DNA of 64,000 nt from Miscanthus floridulus. Its lineage: Eukaryota > Streptophyta > Magnoliopsida > Poales > Poaceae. The stretch spans positions 30,647,983 to 30,711,982 of the forward strand of contig NC_089598.1 of assembly GCF_019320115.1 (NCBI RefSeq). The letters run 5' to 3'. Below the pieces are notes generated by a model. It saw nothing but the letters and a program-made list of their open reading frames with translations. It did not search any database and had not been told where the DNA came from. Both the position numbers and the translations under genes were made by a program. Each line of letters opens with the position of its first letter. Positions within the stretch are counted from its first letter, which is position 1. Shown here piece by piece: positions 45,999 through 57,284 of this stretch.

Positions 45999-47499
45999 GC
46001 TGCCTGCTCACAGGAGCCCATTTCCAATGTGCAACCTCCCAACTGAACTCTCTACATTTTTTGCAAACTCAGAAAGCCATTTTTCTTTCCGTTCTTTAGT
46101 ACCTAGACTTTAGGTTAGTCTACTTGATAGCTGAAGTTAGTCTGAGCTGGGGCGTGGGTGGTAGGATTTGGGTTATGCTGGTGGCTTACTCGTGAAATTA
46201 TACAGAGTTAAATTAATTCTTTTGTTTTCTCTGTCTCATACTTTATTTCCCCTAGATCTGATAATATTTTGTTCTTTTCGTGCCCAGAACTCGTTGGTCA
46301 TGGAAACTTTTACCTCTCATGTCTCTGTTGTTCTATCTGATAACTTCTTCTTTTTTGTAATTGAGTGCATATAATCATATACTTTTTTTATTAGGTGTGT
46401 CAGTGTGTATTTATGTTTGTGATTTTATGCAGGACGTCCTACACCACATATTATTAGGTGGGTTTTTGGTTCTATATCACAACTCTATTACTGGCCACAC
46501 TTTTTACCATTATGTCTCACATGTCATAGGTACCTTTGTCAAACCGTGCCCTAAGGTGTGGCAAACAAATTGATAGGCACATCTTAGGCATATTTTGGCA
46601 GATATGTGTTGCAATGTGTGTACATCAATCAGTCATGCCCACAACTATATTCTACTTAAAACTGAAAACTAACTAACGCAGAAGCAAGCTCGAGAGAGCT
46701 CATATCATCTCAAACATTGGATCAGCACTTCAGTGCTTGCAGCTGTTTTCTCAAACCTTGATGCAGCGCAATGGGAGACGAGACAGTCTACGGGCAGGAC
46801 ACTTCAAGGCTGACTTGCTCAGAGACGGAGGAGTTTGCCTAGGGGTTTGGGTAAAATTGACTAGGCCACAGCGTTTTTTTGAACTATTGGATAAATGGGG
46901 TGATGGCTAACCTGCTGCATCCAGTGTGCCCGACTTGGACCAAAGTGTGTACGAGTAGATCGTATATCTCCAGACCACATTTGTCAACAAAATTGGCTTC
47001 GCTCCAAATGCAGTCGCATTATAGGAGGGTGCATTTGGGTGAATCTGATGAACATATACTCCTTTTCTCTCTGAATAATTCAATTTCTAGAATTGTTTTA
47101 ACCCAAACTTTTTTTATGTTTGACTAGTTTTTAAGAAAAAGGTACAAATATTTATGATACCAAATAATCATATTTTTAATAAGTCTTTTGGTGTACCTAA
47201 TGATATTAATTTGATGTCATATCATAAATAAAAAGAGTTGACTTTGAGACAACTTTATGAATTGATTTATTCAGGGATGTTGGGAAATTTTTGTATTGCA
47301 ATGCTGTTGCTAATTATCTATTGTCTATTATGATATTGCACTGCTTTGAAGTATTTGTGGGTGGTTCAATTCATCTGGTCCAAAACTATCGAACTAGTGG
47401 TTCAACCGGTTCTTTACAGTTGGACCAATGAACCAGCAAACCGATGCCCTCACCGGTTCAATCTCCAGTCCGGTTCTAATAACTATGCGTCTAATGGGA
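45999..47499 (+). other. 3' UTR and AT-rich intergenic region, copy 2
   Basis: Counterpart of 25010-26509. Notably closer to copy 1 than the exon-rich part is, with few differences over long runs. Confidence 0.3.
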
Positions 47500-50199
47500 T
47501 GTCACACCCCCAAAATTTCCGTTTTGGGTCGTGAATAGAAAATACTAAATAAAATAAAGGATTTAATACTTTTCTAAATTTTCCAATATTTATTCATTTC
47601 ATTGTTAATATAAAGTGAGAAAACATGGCTTTATAAAACTTTATAAAGCTAATGTGATTTGTTTGTTACATTCATGCCTTTGCATTATTTTTATTGTTTG
47701 AAAAATGAATTTCTAAAACTCGACCCAACCAGGTCCTCTTCTTTTTTTTTTCTTTGGAAAATAAGCCTTCAAAAATTATGTTTCAAAACCAATTCAAGCT
47801 TGAGTCTAAAAAGTTAAAAAATGTATTTAAATGTGCTCATAAAAGCTATTTTTGATTCTCAAAATATGGTTTAAAAAGGATTCTCAAAATATATTTCGAA
47901 AAAAATAAATATTGAAAATAGTTTTAAAAGGTAGATTTCTAAAATCATCTATAAAGTTGAGAGTTTTCAAATTTAAATGGTTTTAAAATAGTTTGGAAAA
48001 GCTGTTTGATCCTTTTCTAAAAAGATAAATCTCTTTTATCCTTTTCTCCCTTCTTTCTTTATTTTTGGCCCGTCCGTGCTCTTGGCATGCTAACTACACG
48101 CGCTACCGGCCTGCTCCGCAGTCCGCCCGCCGGCCCAGCTCCTGCCTCTCTTTGAAGCCCAGCAAAACGGTCCGTCTCCCACGGCCTTTCCTCTGCGCCC
48201 GCGTGCTCTCCCTGTTGCGCCAAGGCCAGCAGCAGTGCGCAGCCTCGGCCCACCCCGCCCCCGCCTGTCTCAGCTCCCTCGCGTGCGCGCCCCCGATACT
48301 GGGCCTCGGCCAGCAAAAGCAGCGGCAGCCGCCCCACAGCCCGCACCCCGCCTCTGTGCTGCTGCCCGGCGGGCCCCGCTCGTCAGACACAGCCACCCCG
48401 CGCTGCCTCGGTCGCGCAGCCGCTGGCAGGTGGCCCCCACGCGTCAGCGACAGTGGACGTCGTCCCCAACCTCCCGCACGAAGCGGACGACGCCTCCGCC
48501 GCCACCGCTCGTATCTCCTAGGCCCGCGCGCGCCCCGAGGTTGGCCGTGCCTACATATCGAGGCTCCCCAGTGCGCTGCGCCGCCTCAGAAACCCTAGCC
48601 GCCCCTAGCCCTAGCGCTCCCTAGCTCCCGCACGCAGCTGCCGTCCGCAGAGATCCCGCCGCCACCGATCTCCGCAGTGGCCGCATCCCCGTCGATAAGA
48701 ACCGGCCCACGAGCTCCGCGCCGAGGTGAGGAAGCCGCCGGTATCGCTCTCGTCCTCCCTCTCCCTCTCTTCTGTGCGCGGTAGCTCGCCGAAGCCGCCG
48801 CCTTTACCCGAGCCGCCCAGCCGCATCGTTCGCCGTCTCCGGCCGCCGTTCGTCGGCGAGATCCACCCAGTGGAGTTCGCCGTGTCGAACTCCGCGCCTC
48901 TGTGCCACCCGCATGCCTGGCAGAGCCCCCTAGGGCCTGCGCCGCCGTCTTCCGGCGATGCTCCGCCGCGCCTTGCGTTCCACCACCGCGAGCAGAGGAG
49001 CTGGCTGCCGCCGCCGCCAAGCCGGCCGAGCCCAGCCTCTGGCCTGCCAGCAGCACCCCCGTGCGCGCTGCCCGTCAGGCCGAGGCCGGCCACCCCACGG
49101 CCGCCGACCGCCCGACCCGCGCCCCTTCGCGCGCTGCCTCGCGCAGAGGCCGCCAACCGCCGTGGCCGCCGCCCCTTTTGCGGCCTGCAGCAGGCCGCCG
49201 CGCCGCTGGCCGCCACGGGCGAGCCCCGTGGGGTAGCGCCGCCGTCTGGCCGGCCGGGGAGCCCCTGGCCAGCTGCCCTCTCCCACGCCGAGGCCCCCTT
49301 CGTCTGCGTGAACGGTGCAACCATGGCCATGGGGAGGAGATGGATGGAGGTAGAATACGATGTTAATTACGAAATTGCCACTGACCGTTAAATCCCCTCT
49401 TTAAATCGGTTTAGCTCCATTTCGAGTCGTCCCGTTGCGTTAGATTCACGTCAGATGCGCTCTATGTCAGACTCGGTAGTCGTTTCTTCTTTCGACGACA
49501 GCTCTGGTTTCAATCCTTGTGCTCTCGCTCTCGCGATCGTAGCAATGAGTCGTGCCTTTTAGTACGCTCTTTTCATGCTTTTGTTGTGAGTGACGCGTTG
49601 TTCTTATTCGTGTTTGTTTGTTTGTTTTGCTTGGTTGGTACGAGTAGAGGAAGAGTGGTTCGTGAACGCTAAAGACCAGAAGCTATAGACCAGTAGCTGA
49701 AGACCTAAAGCGGAAGACTGAAAGCTGAAGATTGAATACTTTTGAGCAATATAGTCTGGAGGAAAGGCAAGTCCCCTTGACCATGTTCTTTATCTACTCG
49801 CTTTAATTCACTTTACATTGTATGCATGTGTCTTCATTTTGTAAACCCTAATGATTACCTAGACTTGCTGATTATTCTTTGTACCTAGGCTTACACATGG
49901 GTAGTTGTAGTCATGCTTAGCTGCTCCAACCCACAAATGACACACTAATTTAAGATCTGTAATCCTGACTAATGGCTTATGCAACTGATGATAAAAGTTG
50001 GCTTTTTAGCAGTATGGATCATGTTTAGGAGGAATGAGTACTTGAGCCCTTCTTCTTGGGGTACTTATGTCCGCCATCCCTAAAGACCGGTTCGTGGAGC
50101 GACCACCCAGGATATACCGTGCAACCTCAAGCCACATGGCTCTGGCTTAGTAAGATCTTCTTCTGCTAGTAGTGTGACAGCTTCCCGGGTAGGCACAAA
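47500..50199 (+). repeat. Gypsy-type LTR fragment, longer version
   Basis: Starts TGTCACACCCCCAAAATTTC. The first 560 bases are AT-rich; 48060-49360 is very GC-rich with an AAACCCTAGCC leader-like motif near 48591. Beyond the duplicated part (49361 onward) it continues with ACGAAATTGCCACTGACCG and a GCTAAAGACCAGAAGC/ACCAGTAGCTGAAGACC cluster. Later come GTTCGTGGAGCGACCACCCAGGAT and ACCGTGCAACCTCAAGCCACATGGC phrases, which I associate with long grass gypsy LTRs. The right end is not reached: it runs into a G homopolymer at 50200. No internal region with a primer site was found, so it is a solo or truncated LTR. Confidence 0.5.
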
Positions 50200-50221
50200 G
50201 GGGGGGGGGGGGGGGGGGGGG
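50200..50221 (+). repeat. 22-base G homopolymer
   Basis: An uninterrupted G run between LTR-like sequence and the inverted-repeat element. It could be a real mononucleotide repeat, or a sequencing/assembly scar. Confidence 0.9.
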
Positions 50222-50586
50222 TCTAAGTTATTAAGTGTGGTAGTCCGGGTGTCTCGCTAGGGAGTATGTACTAAAAACTCCAAAATGCCAAGACGCCAAA
50301 CATACTAAACTTTTACCAAAACTCCAAAACGCCAAAGAAAAAGGACCGAAGGAGTATGTACTAAAAAACATTTGTATACAACCACAATGAAAATAGGAAC
50401 TTATTGGAAAAAAACATTGTTGCACATATCAAATAATGAAATAGAAGAAAAATGACATACAACTAGTAAAGAAACAAACAATTGACAACTAGAAGCTTAT
50501 TTGACTACAGTATTACATAAATCAAGAATGATAAATTTTATAAACAACATATGAACTAGAACAAAAGCTTCCTCTTGGCTTTGGGT

Positions 50587-51021
50587 TTAGATATATGTGT
50601 GGTCGTCGTCTTCGTGTGAGCCATTGTTAGGCTCATTCAGAAATGGACCTTGAACTTTGTTTAAGCCTTCACCTTTGTCTTCGGTGTCAGTAGACGAATC
50701 TTCTGACACTTCAGGGGTCGGTTCTTCATCATCTCTACTGTCGTAACAAAGATCATCATCGATCCTTCTCGGTTCGTTGTTGAACTTGTCAACGCCTGGA
50801 GGATCAATATTTTCCTCGCTTGGAGCAACATGAGGCTTAATATTTTTCTCCGTGTGAGAAGGATTCGACTGCTCTTTAGCTGGTGCGCTAATTAAATGGT
50901 TATCAGTCGGCCAAATGTACCTTGAATTGCTTGAGGTTGTATCCCCAACTTCTCCTAATGCTACACGGTTTCGACAATACTCTAGGTACCCCTCGCAGGA
51001 TAGACCAGTGGGCTTGGGCAC
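50587..51021 (-). CDS. Acidic ORF in the left arm, unknown function
   Basis: 144 codons starting MPKPTGLSCEGYLEYCRNRV, with a Ser/Asp/Glu-rich second half (DDDLCYDSRDDEEPTPEVSE, EDSSTDTEDKGEG) ending HEDDDHTYI. The mirrored position in the right arm (56430-56834, + strand) encodes a clearly related protein. It may be the 3' part of a longer gene, since the ATG lies near the subterminal repeats. Not recognised. Confidence 0.35.
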   Translation of the reverse strand: MPKPTGLSCEGYLEYCRNRVALGEVGDTTSSNSRYIWPTDNHLISAPAKEQSNPSHTEKNIKPHVAPSEENIDPPGVDKFNNEPRRIDDDLCYDSRDDEEPTPEVSEDSSTDTEDKGEGLNKVQGPFLNEPNNGSHEDDDHTYI

Positions 51022-51079
51022 AGTGGAATTGTGGATGAAGCAAACAAAGATACGGATGAAGGGTGAGTTACAAATGAGA

Positions 51080-51535
51080 ACAGGAGACTATGTAAGGATG
51101 AGTTACGAACAAGACCAAATTACGGAATGGTTGTGAACAATACTAAGTTACAGAGTGCTTAAAATAGCCAAGGATAATGAATGGCAGTGAGCCACAAGTG
51201 ATTGTGAACAAGACAAGTTATGGAGTGCTTAAAATAGCCAAGGAGAGTGAATGGTTGCAAGCGACGAGTGGTTGCGAACAAGACCAAGTTACGAAGTGCT
51301 TAAAATAATCAAGGAGAATGAATGGGTGCGAGCCACGAGTGGTTGAGAACAAGACCAAGACTAAATTATGGTGCCCTTAAAATAGCCAAGGAGAATGAAT
51401 GGGTGCATATATGCATTGAGCCACAAGTGGCTACGAACAAGATCAGTTGCAGTGTACTTAAAATAGGCATGAAAAAGAGCGAATGACTTCATGTACGCAG
51501 TTAGCCACAAGTGGCTGCGAAGGACGCAATGGTGA
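51080..51535 (+). repeat. Subterminal tandem repeats of the left arm
   Basis: Five to six degenerate units of about 65-90 bases. Each contains GAACAAGACCAAGTTACG, AGTGCTTAAAATAGCCAAGGA and GAATGAATGG.TGCGAGCCAC-like phrases. Confidence 0.8.
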
Positions 51536-52082
51536 ACCTAGTATTTGTTTAAATAAGTTAGAGAAGTATATATATTCGTAGGTGAAGCGTATTGATATAT
51601 CAAAACTAGAAAAGAGGAGCAACATGGCAGGTAGAAGTGAGGGGGACAAAGGAACAAAAGAAGAAACTTATAGTGACGAGGAGGGTGAATATGCCACAAG
51701 ACATTGACGTGCAAGCAAGCTCATGGGATAAGCAATGAAAATCATTTGAGAAGGAAGTAAATCTAAAAAAAAGTATAGGAAATGCCTGGATCAACTACAA
51801 TAGGTCACTTCCTTGGATGGGTGTAAAGACAAGTAGGATGCAAACACGGAAGGAAAGGTGAGTTGTTTACTTGAATCATATATTATTGGATGGTGCGATT
51901 CGAATCGTTTAATACAAATTTGATGAGAAAGGGGCTAAATTTGGTGCACCTATATTAAATTTGTATGATACTTGCGTGGTTTGAAATGAGAAATGGAGAT
52001 GAAGAAATTACAATTGGAGATGAAAAACCAAGACCACGAACCTGCAAATTGTGAGTTTCCAATAAAGATGCAGATGGAGTTA

Positions 52083-52613
52083 GGCCGTGTTTGGAAGCGC
52101 TTGTTTGATAATCTATTGTAATCTGAAGTTCTTGTAATAAACTGCATTATAAAAAATCTGCGGTCTATATAATCTAGGCATTTGCCAGTCCTGATTATTT
52201 TTCATAAGTTCTTTGTGTCCTGAGTATAAAATAACAGGTATGCCTTTGAGGCTAAGATATCTTATTTATGAACTGAATATAAGACGTTAATAACTAATTC
52301 AAAGAAAATCATAAAATAAAAAAATGGAGCAATTATAAAATGGTCCTGACATTTGGATTTAAGACGTACGTGCCAACAATTCACAGCCCATGTGGGTAAT
52401 TCGAGCCTAGGTGGTATCACTGGAGGTGGGAAAAATCTACTTGCGGTAAAGAAATGGGATGATGGACTTGCGTTGCAAGATTGTGGAGGCATAGTGGAAA
52501 AGCCGATTCCTCTTGTCATAGGCGGTCTAAACAATCAAAAAATAATCTACGAGTTTGGGTTGGATTTTTGCTTAATTCCATCTAGAATCTGATTTTAATC
52601 ATATCAAAACAAG
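52083..52613. mobile_element. Tourist-like insertion within the left arm
   Basis: GGCCGTGTTTGGAAGCGCTTGT at the left and ...TATCAAAACAAGCCC at the right are imperfect inverted ends. Each is flanked by TTA (52080-52082 and 52614-52616), the target duplication typical of PIF/Harbinger MITEs. The right arm has the corresponding TTA-flanked GGGCTTGTTTCGG end near 55037 and homologous interior, but lacks about 280 bases at the other end. The insertion therefore predates the arm duplication, with a later deletion in the right arm. Confidence 0.5.
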
Positions 52614-53714
52614 CCCTTAGAAGCAACATTGGATGACAAGTTAATGTGAGCAGGACTACATTCAAATGAATTTTACTATGTTGTCATACCTTCAGATAAT
52701 TCGCGCATTCGGAATAGGTCTGCATTCAAATGACACCAACATTATGAGAACCTGAGATGAACCAGCAGTACGGTGTTGCGGCTGAGATTCTAAGGCGCCT
52801 AGTGGATTTATGTTAGAACTCATGCAAATGGCGTTCTAAGAAGGAAATGGGGAATTATTTAACACATGAACGCACTGAAAGTACAGTTGGATATATACAT
52901 GGTAAATTTAAGACAACAATGTAATGTGAGATACATGTTGCTAAAAGAATGACCGACTATATCATAGGATGGTAAGAAGGATGGAACTCTCCAAGACGGA
53001 ACTAAAAAGAAAACATAATGCGGAGATTGCAAGGTGACAAAAATGGTTGGGTCAATTGGTTACTATGCCAAGATAAAATTGAATGGGTGCATGTAGTTTG
53101 ACTGCGAACAAACCATGCCCATTTTAGAACCTCCTTGATGTAGCTTTCTCGCAGGCTTTTATGCCGAGCCATTCATGCATAAGTATAAGAAAGAGAGAGA
53201 TGTTTATCAATGCATACTCACCATAACACATTACTTCTAATTCGATTATTAGTACTTCATGGTCACACATTAGTACCGGAGACAACGTGATATGGAGGGA
53301 AGAAGGAAGGCATCTAGTAAGGAAAAAATTGAGGAAACAAGGCAAAATGGAGTGGGCATCGATAAGGGAAAGGTTGGAAAGGTTATAGCTCGCGTGAATT
53401 CATTTTGTTTTGTTTTGATTGGGAGTTTTGTGATGAGTATACGAATCACAAAGGAGGTTTACAAGTCAAACGAAAATGTAAGGAACTGACATGGAATAGA
53501 TGTTTATGAGGTGCTATGCCTGGTTGATGGAGAGTTACCACCGGGTACTAGCGTGGAATGGATCAACGAAGGCTGAGATAACCACAATGAGTGTCGATCT
53601 ACATGGCTTTAGTTAGTTAAAGGGTATATACACAAAGTGCTTTAGTTAGTTAAAGGGCATATACACAAAGTATATAATGTTAGAAGAGTTAACACTTTGT
53701 GGTTAATAAAATAA

Positions 53715-54117
53715 CAATATTTAATTATCAATCCTACAAAACCGTATGACTAAATTTGTCGTTAATCATAACATTTTGTTTATCAAACCATAAATATAGT
53801 CTCATGTCCATCCATGGATCCTTATAACTTTTATTTGGCCCATGACATAACACTATGTCATGTGTGCTGAACAAAAAATCTTGCTCATCTTTATCTCGAC
53901 AACAATTCAACTTTTTTCACCCTCACAATGACAAAAATTTCTACGCTTCCACTCCCTTTGTTAATTGTTGTTCCTTATTACAAATCACCATGAACATCCT
54001 TCAACTTCAATACATTGATGCCTTATTGATCAAATTCATTGTTTTATTACATTTTTATCTATTCTTCCTTATCTTACTTGTAACCTCTTCCTCTTGGTTA
54101 TCTTCCACACCCTACAT
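53715..54117. other. Unpaired spacer at the centre of the inverted repeat
   Basis: About 400 bases of AT-rich sequence without inverted partner. It carries a short + strand frame (53855-54142) rich in hydrophobic residues, most likely chance. No gene recognised. Confidence 0.6.
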
Positions 54118-55849
54118 TATTTTATTGACCACAAAGTGGTAATGCCTCTAACCTTATATACTTTGTGTATGTATATGCCCTTTAACTAACTAAAGCCATG
54201 TGGATCAACACTCAGTGTGGTCATCTCAGCCTCCGTTGATCCATTCGGTGGTAACTCTCCGTCAACCAGGCATAGCCCCTCATAAACATCTATTCCATGC
54301 CCGTTCTTTACATCTTCGTTCCACTTGTAAACCTCCTTTGTGATTCAAAACTTTGTTAGTATACTCATCACAAAACTCCCAATCAAAACAAAACAAAATG
54401 AATTCACGCAAGCTATAACCTTTCTAGCCTTTCCCTTGTCGATGCCCACTCCATTTTGTCTTTTCTCCTCAATTTTTTCCTTGCTAGATGTCTCCTTCCC
54501 TCAATATCGCGTTGTCTCCAGTACTAATGTGCGACCAGAAGGTACTAATGATCGAATCTAAAGTAATGTGTTATGGTGAGTATGCATTAATAAACAACAT
54601 TCTCTTTCTTATACTTATGCTTGAACCACTCAACATAAAAGCCTGCGGGAAAGCCGCATCAAGGAGGTTAAAAATTGGCATGGTTCACAGCCACTTGTGT
54701 TGTTCCCGGTCAAACTAATGCACCCATTCAACTTTTTATCCAGCCTAAAACATACTTTTTCACAACTATTTTTGTCATCATTCAATCTCCGCACTATGTT
54801 TTCTTCTCAATTCCGTCTTGGAGAGTTTCATCCTTCTTACCAGCATATGATATAATTCGTCATTTTTTCAACATGTATCTCACATTACACTGTTGTCTTA
54901 AATTTACCATGTATATATCCAACTGTACTTTCAGTATGTTGGTGTCATTTGAATGCATACCTATTCCGAATGCACGAAGGATTTCATTTGAATGCAGACC
55001 TGCTCACATCAACTTGTCATCTAGTGTTGCTTCTAAGGGCTTGTTTCGGTATGATTAAAATCAAATCTTAGATGGAATTAAGCGAAAGTCCCACCCAAAC
55101 TCGTAGATTATTTTTTGATTGTTCAGACCGCCCGAGGCAATAGGAATCAACCTTCCACTATGCCTCCACAATCCTGCAACGCAAGTCTACCATCCCATTT
55201 CTTTACCGCAAGAAGATTTTCCCACCTCCAGCGATGCCACCTGGGCTCAAACTACCCACTTGGTTGCGGATTGCTGGTATGTATGTCCTAGCCTATGTTA
55301 AATCCAAATGCCAGGACCATTTTATAATTTACTCCATTTATTTATTTTATGATTTTCATCTCCAATTGTAATTTCTTCATCTCCATTTCTCATATCAAAT
55401 CCTGTAAGTATGATACAAATTTAATATAGGTGCGCCAAATTTAACCCCTTTCTCATCAAATTTGTATTAAACAATTTGAATCGAAGCATCCAATAATATA
55501 TAATTCAATTAAACAATTCAACTTTCCATCCGTGTTTTCATCCTCCTTGTCTTTACACCCATCCAAGAATGTGATCTTTTCTAGTTGACCTAGACATTTC
55601 ATATATTTTTTTGGACTTACTTCCTTCTTGGATGATTTTCATTGCTTCTTCCATGAGCTTGCTTGCACACCAATGCTTTGTGCCATATTCATCCTCCTCG
55701 TCACTATAAGTTTCTTCTTTTTTTCCTTTGTCACCCTCACTTCTACCTGCCATGTTGCTCCTCTTTTCTAGTTTTAATATATCAATACGCTTCACCAATG
55801 AATATATATACTTCTCTAACTTATTTAAACAAATACAAGGTTCACCATC

Positions 55850-56345
55850 GCATCCTACGCAGCCACTTGTGGCTAACTGCGTACATGAAGCCATTCACTC
55901 TTTTTCATGCCTATTTTAAGCACACTGCAACTGATCTTGTCCGTAGCACTTGTGGCTCATTGCATACGTATACATGCAACCATTCATTCTCCTTGGCTAT
56001 TTTAAGGACATCGTAACTTGTCTTTGTCTTGTTCGCAACCACTCGTGGCTCGCACCCATTCATTCTCCTTGGTTATTTTAAGCACTCCATAACTTGGTCT
56101 TGTTCGCAACCACTTGTCGGTTGCAACCATTCATTCTTCTTGTATTTTAAGCACTCCGTAACTTGGGTCTTGTTCGCAACAACTCTTCGCTCGCAGCCAT
56201 TGATTCTCCTTGGCTATTTTAAGCACTCCGTAACTTGGTCTTGTTCGCAACCACTCGTGGCTCACTGCAATTCATTATCCTTGGATATTTTAAGCACTTT
56301 GTAACTTGGTCTTGTTCACAACCATTTGGAAACTTGGTCTTGTTT
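55850..56345 (+). repeat. Subterminal tandem repeats of the right arm
   Basis: Inverse of the 51080-51535 array: about six units with TAACTTGGTCTTGTTCGCAA, CCACTCGTGGCTCGCA and TTCTCCTTGGCTATTTTAAG phrases, about 60-75 bases each. Confidence 0.8.
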
Positions 56346-56429
56346 GTAACTCATCCCAAGTGTACAAGTCACACTACATCCATAGTTTTCTATTCTCATT
56401 TGTAATTCACCTTTCATTCGTATCTTTGT

Positions 56430-56834
56430 TTGTTTCACCCACAATTCCTCCATGCCCAAGCCCCTGGTCTCTCTTGCAAGGGGTACCTGGAGTATTGTCA
56501 AAACCGTACAGCATTACGAGAAATTGGGGATACAACCTCAAGTAATTTAGGGTACATTTTGCCGACTAACAACTATTTAGTTAGTGCGCCACCTAAAGAG
56601 CAGCCGAATCCTTCTCACATGGAGGAAAGTACTAAGCCTCTTGTTGCTCTAAGCGAGCAAAATATTGATCCTTCGGTTGTTGACAAGTTCAACAACAAAC
56701 CCACAAGATCGACGATGACCTTTATTATGACAATAGTGATGATGATGAACCGACCCCTGAAGTGTCGTAAGATTCGTCTACTGACACCGAAGACGAAGGT
56801 GAAGACTCAAACAAAGGTCAGCGTCCATTTCTGA
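56430..56834 (+). pseudogene. Acidic ORF in the right arm, related to the left-arm ORF
   Basis: Residues from about 11 (APGLSCKGYLEYCQNRTALR) to about 90 match the left-arm protein at roughly three of four positions. After a DKFNNKP-like stretch an indel shifts the frame, and the acidic tail is replaced by a different reading. The acidic C-terminus is still visible in another frame up to about 56884 (HEDDDHTYI-like end). Confidence 0.4.
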
Positions 56835-57284
56835 ATGAGCCTAACAATGGCTCACACGAAGACGATGACCACACATATATCTAAACTTAAAGCCAAGAGG
56901 AATCTTTTGCTCTAGTTCATATTTTGTTTATAAAATTTAGCATTCTAGATTTATGTAATATTCTATTCAAATAAGCTTCTAGTTGTCAATTGTTTGTTCC
57001 TTTACCAGTTGTATGACATTTTTCTTTTTTTCATTTTTTCATATGTACAACAATAATTTTCCTTTTTCAATAAGTTGCTATTTTCGTTGTGGGTGTAGAC
57101 AAATGTTTTTTAGTACATACTCCTTCCGGTCCTTTTTCCTTGACGTTTTGGAGTTTTGGTAAAATTCTAGTATGTTTGGCGTACGGGGTTTCCAATGAGC
57201 TTCAAAGGACCACTAATCAATTTGGATCATGGCAGCCTAAGTATATTCGTGGTGTTTACCATGCTCTCTTTGGTTCTACACTAC

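Larger units (their letters stand above)
28365..49360 (+). repeat. 21-kb direct tandem duplication, unit 2
   Basis: Second copy of 7315-28364, 54 bases shorter. The junction reads ...AATACGATGTGCCAGGTG. The left part equals the unit end (AATACGATGTTAATT at 49352-49366) and the right part equals the unit start (ATGCTGTGCCAGG at 7311), with TGT shared by both. Differences from unit 1 are mostly one-base indels, with scattered substitutions such as AAAGGAGG versus AAAGCAGG just after the LTR TATA box. Confidence 0.95.
50292..57183. mobile_element. Foldback-like element with ~3-kb inverted arms
   Basis: The left arm (50292-53714) and right arm (54118-57183) are inverted copies. Outer ends pair (GCCAAACATACTAAACTTTT with the inverse of TAAAATTCTAGTATGTTTGG). 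Inner ends pair (ACTTTGTGGTTAATAAAATAA with TTATTTTATTGACCACAAAG). Collinear matches recur throughout, for example GGAGCAACATGGCAGGTAGAAGT at 51615 against its inverse near 55742, and CATACTCACCATAACACATTAC at 53214 against its inverse near 54562. Divergence is roughly 10-15% with indels, so the arms are old. The spacer is 53715-54117. The outer ends contain CTCCTTCCGGTCC, similar to mariner/Stowaway tips, but pointing outward. Superfamily unassigned; no transposase recognised. Confidence 0.75.

Noticed and set aside
50292..57183. Inverted repeat as an assembly or read palindrome artefact
   Set aside because: The arms differ by many substitutions and indels, including a ~280-base deletion, so they are not copies of one molecule.
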